Positions 8,333-16,500 of a stretch of DNA of 64,000 nucleotides are shown piece by piece. Source of the DNA: Streptomyces sp. SAJ15 (GTDB lineage Bacteria > Actinomycetota > Actinomycetes > Streptomycetales > Streptomycetaceae); NCBI RefSeq assembly GCF_007595705.1, contig NZ_NISY01000017.1, forward strand, positions 1-64,000. The letters are read 5' to 3'. Position numbers and translations under genes: made by a program. The notes below the pieces were generated by a model, which saw only the letters and a list, made by a program, of their open reading frames with translations, was not told where the DNA came from and did no database searches. How positions within the stretch are numbered: the stretch's first letter is position 1; each line of letters begins with the position of its first letter.

Positions 8333-8633
8333 GCGGGTAGCCTGCCAGCGGCCGCGTGCCCTCGGGCACGGGGGTCGAGGCCCGGGTCCCTCGGGCACGG
8401 GGCCGTGCGGTACGGCGCTCGGATCCGGCACGGCGCCCGGGTGCCCGGCCGGGGCGCGCACGCGTCGGGGTTCAGGAGCGGCCCGCGAGCGGAAGGGCTC
8501 CGGCGACGAACTTCGCCGACTTCCCAGAGCCGCTCGCACCGATCATCGGGGGATCGTAGATCACCGTGCGTCCCGCCGAGACGGCGAGGGTTGACCGCCC
8601 CTCACATTCCGGACCGGCATCCGCCGCCCAGGC
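8333..8633. other. Intergenic stretch with a possible P-loop-like gene remnant
   Basis: No convincing gene. A direct repeat CCTCGGGCACGG occurs at about 8358-8369 and 8391-8402. On the minus strand a short reading frame (8564 to 8472) encodes a peptide with GASGSGKSAKFVAGALP, whose GASGSGKS looks like a Walker A loop. It is only 30 residues long with no ribosome site, so it is either a remnant of a longer gene or chance. The segment ends at the terminator of the tRNA-like gene. Confidence 0.4.
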
Positions 8634-8670
8634 AAAAAGGATCCCTCCCCCTGGTCAGGGGGAGGGATCC
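8634..8670 (-). terminator. Rho-independent terminator of tRNA-like gene copy 1
   Basis: On the minus strand the CCA end is followed after four bases by a 14-15-bp hairpin with arms GGATCCCTCCCCCTG (8639-8653 on plus) and CAGGGGGAGGGATCC (8656-8670), then five Ts (8634-8638 read on minus). A T-tailed hairpin of this strength is unusual in such GC-rich DNA. It marks the 3' end of a short discrete transcript. Confidence 0.85.
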
Positions 8671-8674
8671 TCGA

Positions 8675-8746
8675 TGGAGCGCCGAGCAGGCCTTGCACCT
8701 ACATCTCTCGTTTGGAGACGAGCATCTTTCCTTAGACGACCGACGC
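8675..8746 (-). ncRNA. tRNA-like RNA gene, copy 1 (Trp CCA-type anticodon, six-base anticodon loop)
   Basis: The 72-nt minus strand folds into a complete cloverleaf. The acceptor stem is 7 bp (GCGTCGG with TCGGCGC, two wobbles). The D stem is 4 bp (GTCT/AGAT) with loop AAGGAA containing the GG pair. The anticodon stem is 5 bp (CTCGT/ACGAG), the variable loop is AGAT, and the T stem is 5 bp (GTAGG/CCTGC) with loop TGCAAGG. T73 and an encoded CCA follow. The anticodon loop is CTCCAA: U33 is followed by CCA, as in tRNA-Trp, but the loop has six bases instead of seven. T-loop position 55 is G, and base 73 is not the G expected for bacterial TrpRS. It is identical to 26100-26171. It may be an RNA mimic rather than a decoding tRNA. 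Confidence 0.8.
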
Positions 8747-8790
8747 ATCAACCACCGCCCCGCAGGGGCGGCGTTGCAAGATCTACTCTA
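8747..8790 (-). promoter_or_regulatory. Conserved promoter and 5' hairpin of tRNA-like copy 1
   Basis: On the minus strand a TAGAGT -10-like hexamer (8785-8790) is followed by a leader with a 7-bp GC hairpin CCGCCCC/GGGGCGG (8755-8761 and 8765-8771), then the tRNA-like sequence. The same order occurs at copy 2, although spacer and loop bases differ. That indicates a selected unit rather than passive duplication. No clear -35 is visible. The -10 lies about 25 bp after the DUF2786 stop codon. Confidence 0.6.
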
Positions 8791-8814
8791 CCCCATGTCC
8801 GAGGTGCCGGACGC

Positions 8815-10047
8815 TCAGGCCAGTTCGGCCTGGTCGGCCGCCGCCGTGCCGTGGGCCCAGCCGTCGGCGTCGCGGCACCTGAGGCGGTGGGCGGTGGTGT
8901 CGGGGAACATCCGCGCGGCGGCGTCGGCCACCGCCACCTCGCGGGCGGCGAGTACGGGGAGCACGCCGCGCGGCGTGGCGCCGGACTCGTGCACAACCTC
9001 CTCGGTGGCCTGCCGGGTGGCGGCGACGAGACGCTCGCGGACGCGGCCCGCGTAGGCGATGAGGAAGGACTCGCGGAAGTGCCGGGTGCGGCGGGAGCGG
9101 CCGCGGGCGTGGTGCCGGTCGGCGTCCCGGTTCATCGCGGTCGTCGCCTGCAGGAGCAGCGAGGTGTAGAGGAGTTCGACGAGCTCCAGGTCGGCGTCGA
9201 AGCCGACCACCGTGGAGAAGCCCAGCTCGCTCGCCCAGACCGCCTGGCACCGGTTGGCCTCGGCCACGGCGTCGAGCAGCAGCGCCTTGGCCGGTTCGTA
9301 CGGGGCCTCGACGCCGATCCGGCAGGCGCCGGGCCCCTCCCCGGCGTCCGCGCCGAGGAGCGCCGCGTCGATGCTGTAGCGGGCCATGAGCTCCTGCGCC
9401 TTGGCGGACAGGGCCTCGGCCTCCTCCGGGTAGGAGGTGGACTCGGCCTTGGCGAGCAGGGCGCGGACCCGACCGAGCATGCGGGGTTCGGCTCCCGCCC
9501 GCGGTGCGGCCCGCCGCGCCAGGGGCGCGATCCGCGGCAGCCGCCCGATCGACCGCAGCGCGGCCAGGGCGCAGCCCGCCGTCTCGAACCGGCTCGCGCG
9601 GCGCTCACGGCGGCCGAACGCCTCCAGGTACCCGTCGTCGCCGTCCCACCACACCCGCGCGTCGAGCTCGCGGAGCTGTGCGGTCCAGCGGGTGTCCGTA
9701 CGGGCGGGGGCCCTCCGCGCCTCCGCGGCGATCATGTCGACGACGAAGCGGGTCCGGTCGGCGACGCCCTCGCGCCGTACGATCCGCGCCAGGTCGGCCG
9801 GTTGCCAGCCGCCGTCCCAGCAGCGTCGCACGCGGCGCTCGGCGGCGCCGACCAGGGCGCGGCTCACCGCCTCCCAGCCCGCGGGGGCGGCGGTGAGGGT
9901 GGAGGCGCCGGCGTCGAGCGCGTCGTCGAGGCCGGCGTCCGGCGCGGCGGTGACGGCGTGCAGGACGGCCTCCACCGTCTGCGCGGCCTCCGCCGGACGC
10001 TCTCCTCCGCGCCCCCGCCGGCGCTGACCTTCCCCGCGCTCGCCCAC
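8815..10047 (-). CDS. DUF2786-domain protein
   Basis: 410-residue protein carrying the short DUF2786 helical motif (MLGRVRALLAKAESTS, then EEAEALSAKAQELMARY) in its middle, followed by a region typical of actinobacterial DUF2786 proteins (ELGFSTVVGFDADLELVELL, RHFRESFLIAYAGRVRERL in pieces). Function unknown; the family is widespread in actinomycetes and phages. GTG 10047 is preferred because AGGAG lies about ten bases upstream; ATG 10092 in the same frame would add 15 residues but lacks a ribosome site. It points away from the synthase operon and ends 25 bp before the promoter-like element of tRNA-like copy 1. No sign of a membrane segment or signal peptide. Confidence 0.75.
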   Translation of the reverse strand: MGERGEGQRRRGRGGERPAEAAQTVEAVLHAVTAAPDAGLDDALDAGASTLTAAPAGWEAVSRALVGAAERRVRRCWDGGWQPADLARIVRREGVADRTRFVVDMIAAEARRAPARTDTRWTAQLRELDARVWWDGDDGYLEAFGRRERRASRFETAGCALAALRSIGRLPRIAPLARRAAPRAGAEPRMLGRVRALLAKAESTSYPEEAEALSAKAQELMARYSIDAALLGADAGEGPGACRIGVEAPYEPAKALLLDAVAEANRCQAVWASELGFSTVVGFDADLELVELLYTSLLLQATTAMNRDADRHHARGRSRRTRHFRESFLIAYAGRVRERLVAATRQATEEVVHESGATPRGVLPVLAAREVAVADAAARMFPDTTAHRLRCRDADGWAHGTAAADQAELA

Positions 10048-10584
10048 GTCGCCCTCTCTCCTGCCGTTCCCCGTCGCCGATGCGAGGACCATTGTCCCGC
10101 GCCCAGCCGGCGGCCCTGGGTCCGGCTCCGCACCGGCCTCCGAGCGGCTGGCGGAATTTCCCGACGCCCGGGAGCGGCCCCGTACCCCGCCCACCGAAAT
10201 CGACAAGGGCGAGCACACGGCGGCATTCGGGTGTTCTCGCGTTATTCCGGGACCCTTCCGACTTCCCTGAAACTCGACGCACAACATGCCCTGGCGCATC
10301 AAAGCCACAGCCATGAACTCGAATCCTTCCCCGCCCTGCGACCACGGCCGGAATATCCGAGGACCGCCCCTCTTTCACGCCTGCCGGGCCCGGAAATGGG
10401 GCTCGAAGATTCGAGGCGCCTTCTAGTGGTGCTCGACACCTTTCCTGGAGGGTACAGCTAGGATTCTCGGGCTTCAGCACCCTTGTGAAAACTCTCCCTC
10501 ACAGCTCGGAATGGAAGTAGGACTTCGGCACCTCACGCCGATTAATTCTTTGCCTACCCTGGCCACTGTTTTGCGGGAGCACCC
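10048..10584 (+). promoter_or_regulatory. Long upstream region of the synthase operon
   Basis: 537 bp without a gene, lower in GC than its surroundings from about 10200 on, and the only place for the operon promoter and divergent DUF2786 promoter. Visible signals are a perfect inverted repeat CTCGAA-GA-TTCGAG (10402-10415) about 170 bp before the start codon, a smaller palindrome CGGA-ATA-TCCG (10349-10359), and GGGAGCACCC before the ATG. No convincing -35/-10 pair could be singled out. No pathway-specific regulator gene lies in the operon, so the palindrome may be the target of a regulator encoded elsewhere. Confidence 0.5.
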
Positions 10585-13500
10585 ATGGACACCGCTTTGG
10601 ATTTCCCCGACTTTCTCATCGGCATCAGTCCCTTCGGCGAACCGGACGCCAGGCTCGTCGCGGCGTTCAGCGGTGCCGGGGGGCTCGGCGTGCTCGACCT
10701 CGGAACCGGGGACCGGCGGGCCCGGGGGGCGTTGGAGCAGGTCCGCCGCTGGACGGCGGGGCGTCGGTACGGGGTCCGGGTGGGCGCGGGCTGCCGGCTG
10801 ACACCCGAGGACCTCACCGCGGGTCTCGCCGCGGACGAGAACGCCCCGGACACGGTGGTGCTCGGCGTGGACGCGCGCTGGTCGGTGCCCGCCCTGGTCG
10901 GCCGGTACCGGGTGCTGGCGGAGGTGACCGGTCTGGAGGAGGCGGTGGCGGCGGTACGGGCCGGGGTGGACGGCCTGATCGCCCGAGGTGGTGAGAGCGG
11001 CGGTCGCGTCGGTCGGCTGGGGACGTTCGTGCTCCTCCAACAGTTACTCGGCGCGGCCGAGGTGTCCGTCCCGGTCTGGGCCTGCGGCGGCATCGGCCCG
11101 CGGACCGCCGCGGCCGCCGTCGCCGGCGGCGCGGCCGGGGTCGTGGTGGACAGCCAGTTGGCGCTGCTCGCCGAGTCCGGCGTCGCCGCGGAGACGGCCG
11201 CCGTGCTCCGTTCCCTGGACGGCTCGGAGACCGTCGTCGTCGACGGTCGCCGCGGGCTGCGTCGGCGCGGCGCCCCGCCGACACGGGCCGCGACGAGCGC
11301 CGACGGCGTCCGGACCGACCCTGACGCGAAGGACCCCACTGCGAAGCCCAGCGCGGACGACGCCCCAGAGGGCGCCGCCGCGCAAGTCATCGACCCGAAC
11401 GACGCCGCCGCGCACGACGTCCACCCGCGGGACGACGCCGCGACGGCCGATCGGCCCTCCGCCCGGGAGGACATGGAGGACCGGCTGCTGCCCGTGGGCC
11501 AGGACGGCTTCCTGGCCGCTCGTTTCGCCGCCCGCTGGCACACCGTCGGCCGGACGGTCCAGGCCCTCACGGAGGCCGTCCGCGACTGCCGTCACACCGC
11601 GCCGGCCCAGGCGGCGCTGCGCCCCGGTGCGGCGATCTGCGACGCGCTCGGCACCCGGCTGCCGCTCGCCCAGGGCCCCATGACCCGGGTGAGCGACCAG
11701 GCGGGCTTCGCCTCCGCCGTGGCGGCGGAGGGCGCGCTGCCGTTCATCGCCCTGGCCCTGGCCGGCCCCGAGCAGTCGCGTTCACTGCTGCGTGAGGCCG
11801 AGGCGGCGCTGGCCGGGCGGCCCTGGGGGGTCGGGGTCCTCGGGTTCGCCCCGGAGGAGGTCCGAAGCGCGCAGCTCGAAGCCATCCGCGAGGTGCGACC
11901 GAGCCACGCCGTCATCGCGGGCGGACGGCCCTCGCAGGCCAAGGCCCTGGAGCGGGACGGCATCACCACGTTCCTGCACGTCCCCTCGCCCGGGCTGTTG
12001 CGCCAGTTCCTGCGGGCCGGCGCCCGTCGGTTCGTCTTCGAGGGCGCCGAGTGCGGCGGACACGTGGGTCCGCGCAACAGCTTCCCGCTGTGGGAGGCCC
12101 AGATGGCGGTGATCGAGGACTTCCTGGACGAGCGGGACGCCGGCACGGTAGCGAGCACGGGCACCGGGCCGGGCGTGGGCACCGGCCCGTCCGCGGACGC
12201 CGACGGCGACGCGGGCACGGGCGCGGGTGTGGGCGCCGGGGCGCCGGGCCGCGTCGAGGTCTTCTTCGCCGGCGGCGTGCACGACGAGCGGTCGGCCGCC
12301 ATGATCGCGGCGCTCGCGGCGCCGTTGACCCGGCGTGGCGTCGCCGTCGGTCTGCTGATGGGAACCGCGTACCTGTTCACCGAGGAGGCCGTCGAGCACG
12401 GTGCCATCCAGCCGCTGTTCCAGCGCCAGGTGGTGGGGGCACGGTGCACCACGCTGCTGGAGACCGCGCCCGGCCATGCCACCCGGTGCGTGCCCAACCC
12501 CTTCACCGAGGGCTTCCACGCCCTCAAGGAACGGCTGCACGCCCGGGGCGTGCCGGCCCGGCAGCGCTGGGAGGACCTGGAGCGGCTGAACGTGGGTCGG
12601 CTGCGGATCGCCAGCAAGGGCGTCGAGCGCGGCCCCGACGGCGCGCTGCTCCCGGTCGGCGAGGACCGCCAGCTCGACGAGGGCGTGTTCATGGCCGGTG
12701 ACGTGGTCGCGCTGCGATCGACCGTCACCACCGTCGACGCCCTGCACCGCTCGGTCACCGCGGGCGCCGCGGACTTCCTCGACCGGCGCGCCGCGGAGTT
12801 GCGCGGACTCCTGGGCCCTGACGCGTCCCTCGACAGCGCCGAACCGACGCCCCCGCGGCCACTGGACGTGGCGGTCATCGGCCTGGCCTGCATGTTCCCC
12901 CAGTCCCCCGACCTCGCCACCTTCTGGGCCAATGTGCTCGACGGCGTCGACGCGGTCACCGAGGTGCCGGCCGACCGATGGGACCCCGCGGTCCACTACC
13001 GCGCGCCCGACGGGACCGGTGCCCGCGGCGGCGACGGCGCCACCACGGTCTCCCGCTGGGGCGGCTTCCTGCCCCGGATCCCCTTCGACCCGCTGCGCTT
13101 CGGCATCCCCCCGACCTCCCTGGGCAGCATCGAACCGGTGCAGCTGCTCGCGCTGGAGGCGGCCCGGCGCGCCCTCGATGACGCCGGGTACGGCGACCGC
13201 GAGGGTCGGTCCTTCGACCGGGCCCGCACCTCCGTGGTCTTCGGCGCCGAGGCGGGCAGCGACCTCTCCAACGCCCGCACGCTCCACGCGGTGCTGCCGT
13301 CCTATCTCGACACGGTCCCCCCGGGCCTGGCGGAGCAACTGCCTCCGATCACCGAGGACTCCTTCCCCGGCATGCTGGCCAACGTCATCTCCGGCCGGAT
13401 CGCCAACCGGCTCGACCTCGGCGGCGCCAACTACACCGTGGACGCGGCCTGCGCCTCCTCGCTGGCCGCCGTCGACGTCGCCTGCAAGGAGCTGGCCACC

Positions 13501-16500
13501 GGCACCAGCGACCTGGTGCTGTGCGGCGGCGCCGACCTGCACAACGGCATCAACGACTACGTGTACTTCTCCTCGGTGCACGCGCTCTCCGCGACCGGCC
13601 GGTGCCGCTCCTTCGACCAGGCGGCGGACGGGATCGCGCTCGGCGAGGGGGTGGCCTGCGCGGTGCTCAAGCGGCTGGCCGACGCGGAACGGGACGGCGA
13701 CCGCGTCTACGCCGTGATCAGGGGCGTGGGCAGCTCCAGCGACGGCCGGTCGCTCGGGCTGACCGCGCCCCGGCCGGAGGGCCAGCGGTCCGCCCTGGAG
13801 CGGGCCTACCGCAACGCCGGGGTCTCGCCCGCCGACGTCGGCCTGATCGAAGCGCACGGCACGGGCACCGCCGTGGGCGACCGCACCGAACTGTCCGTCC
13901 TGGAGGCGGTGTTCACCGCGGCCGGGGCCAAGCCCGCCGGTTGTGCGCTGGGGTCGGTCAAATCGCAGATCGGACACACCAAGTGCGCGGCGGGCCTGGC
14001 CGGCCTGGTGAAGACGGCGTTGGCGCTGCACACCGGCGTCAAGCCGCCCACGGTCCACCTCGAGCGGCCGAACTCCGCGTGGGAGCGGGAGAGGAGCCCC
14101 TTCGTCTTCCACACCGAGCCCCGGCCCTGGGCGGCGCCGCCCGCCGAACGGGTCGCCGGGATCAGCGCGTTCGGCTTCGGCGGCACCAACTTCCACGTGG
14201 TCCTCAGCGCGCACGGGCGGGGCGCGCCCCCGGCGCACGGCCTGGACGCCTGGCCCGTCGAGCTCTTCGTCTTCCGGGGCGCCGACCGCGCCACGGCCCT
14301 CCGCGGGGTCGACGAGATGCTCCGGCTGACCGCGGCGAACGACGCCGCCGGCCGGCCGTGGCGGCTGCGCGACCTCGCGCTGACGGCTTCGCGCCGGGCC
14401 GCGGCCGGCCACGGGCCGGTGCAGGTGGCCCTGGTCGCCGAGGACCTCGACGGCCTGGACCGGCGGCTGCGCCGGGCGCTGGCGGGTGAGTCCGAACCGG
14501 GGGCGGGAGTCCACCTGGCCGACCCGGAGGTGGCCGCCGGCGGGCGACCGGAGCCGGGCCGGCTCGTCTTCCTCTTCCCCGGCCAGGGGAGCCAGCGCAC
14601 CGGGATGTTCGCCGACCTCTTCGTCGCCTTCCCCGAGCTCCACCGCTATCTCGAACTCGACCCCGCCCTCGCCGCGGTGCTCTATCCCCCGGCCGCCTTC
14701 GACAAGGCCGAGCGGGCACGCCAGCGGGAGCGCCTGACCGACACCCGGGCGGCGCAGCCGGCGCTGGGCGTCGTGGGCCTCGCCGCGTACTCCCTGCTGC
14801 GCGCCGCCGGTCTCGACCCGGACATGGGGGCCGGACACAGCTACGGGGAGCTGGTGGCGCTGTGCGCTGCGGGCGCCATGGACGCGCGCACCCTGCTTCG
14901 GCTCAGCGCCGAGCGGGCGGCGGCTATCCACGACGCCGCCGCGGCCGCCCCGGAGGGGCCCGGCACCATGGCCGCGGTGACGGCCGGGCACGAGGAGGTG
15001 GAGCGGGCGCTGAAGGAGACCGAGTGGGCCGACCGGGTCGTCGTGGCGAACCACAACGCCCCCGGGCAGACCGTGATCTCCGGGCCGGTGGCCGCGGTGG
15101 ACGCGGCCGTGGGCGCGCTGCGCGCCGCCGGGCACTCGGCCCGGCGGATCGCGGTGGCCTGCGCCTTCCACAGCCCGTTGGTGGCCGCGGCCGGCGATCG
15201 CTTCGCGGCGGCGCTGGCGGGATGGTCGCCGCGCGCGCCGGAGTTCCCGGTGTGGGCCAACCGTACGGCCGCCGAGCACGGCGCGGATCCGGAGGCGCTG
15301 CGCGCCGAGCTGGCCGCGCAGATCGGGGCGCCGGTCCGCTTCGCCGAGCAGATCGAGGACATGTACGACGCCGGGGCCCGGGTCTTCGTCGAGGTGGGCC
15401 CGGGTGCCGTGCTCACCCGGCTGGTCGGGGAGATCCTCGACGGCCGGCCGCATCGGGCCGTCGCCGTCGAGCGGCGGGCGGCGGGCAGCGGCCTGGCCGG
15501 GCTGCTCGACGCCCTGGCCCGGCTCGCGGTCGCCGGCTTGCCCGTGCGCACCGACTGGATGTTCCGGGGCCGTGACGCGATCGAGGCCGACGCCGCCGCG
15601 CCGCCGCGACGGCCGGGCTGGTCGGTCGACGGGCAGCTGGTCCGCACCGCGGACGGCGCCGTGATCCCGGGCGCGCTGGCGCCGCCGCGGCGCGTCGCCG
15701 AACCGGTGGTGGCCGCGCCACCGGCGGGCGAGCCGCGGCGGAGCACGGACGAGCTGCTCCTCGAGTTCCTGAGGACCAGCAGGGACCTGGTCGCCACCCA
15801 GCGCGACGTCCTGCTGAGCTACCTGGGCGCCGCGGCGGGCGGACGGATCCCGGCACCCCTCCCGCCCGTGCCGGCGTCGGCACCGGGAGCGGGAGCGGTG
15901 GCCTTCGCCCCCGGGCCGCTCCCGGGCACCACCCCGCTCACGGCCGCCGTGGCGGCGACGGCACCGGCGACCGCCGCCCCGTTCGCGCCCTTCGCGCCCA
16001 CGGCGGCACCGGAAGGCGCGGATCCCGTCCCGCGTCCCGGGGCCGCGCCACCCCCGAAGGTCGCCGCCGCTCCGGCGGCCCTCACCGAGGCGGACGTGCT
16101 GCGGGTGGTGTCGGAGGTCATCAGCGACCGCACGGGCTACCCGGTGGACATGATCGAACCGGATCTGGACCTGGAGGCGGACCTGAGCGTCGACTCCATC
16201 AAACGGGCCGAGATCGCGGGTGAGTTCGCGCGCCGGCTGGGCGTGGGCGGTGAGGGCGGCGCGGACGTTCCGGACGACGAGGAGCTGGAGGAGCTGGCCC
16301 GGGCCCGTACCGCGGCCGCCGCCGCGGCGTGGCTGTCCGGGCGACTCGCGGCCGGCGCGACACCGGGCACCCATGACGGCGCGTCACCGGCCGCCGATCA
16401 CGAGGGGCCGCCGGCCACCGATCACGGGACGCCGATGCCGCCGACCACCGACCAGTGGGCGCCGCCGGCCGCCGACCACCCCGTGCCGCCGGCCGCCGAT

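Noticed and set aside
11782..16374. Antisense open frame of 1530 codons
   Set aside because: It lies opposite the synthase gene with its conserved motifs and is open only because of the high third-position GC of the sense gene; its protein is low-complexity without known domains.
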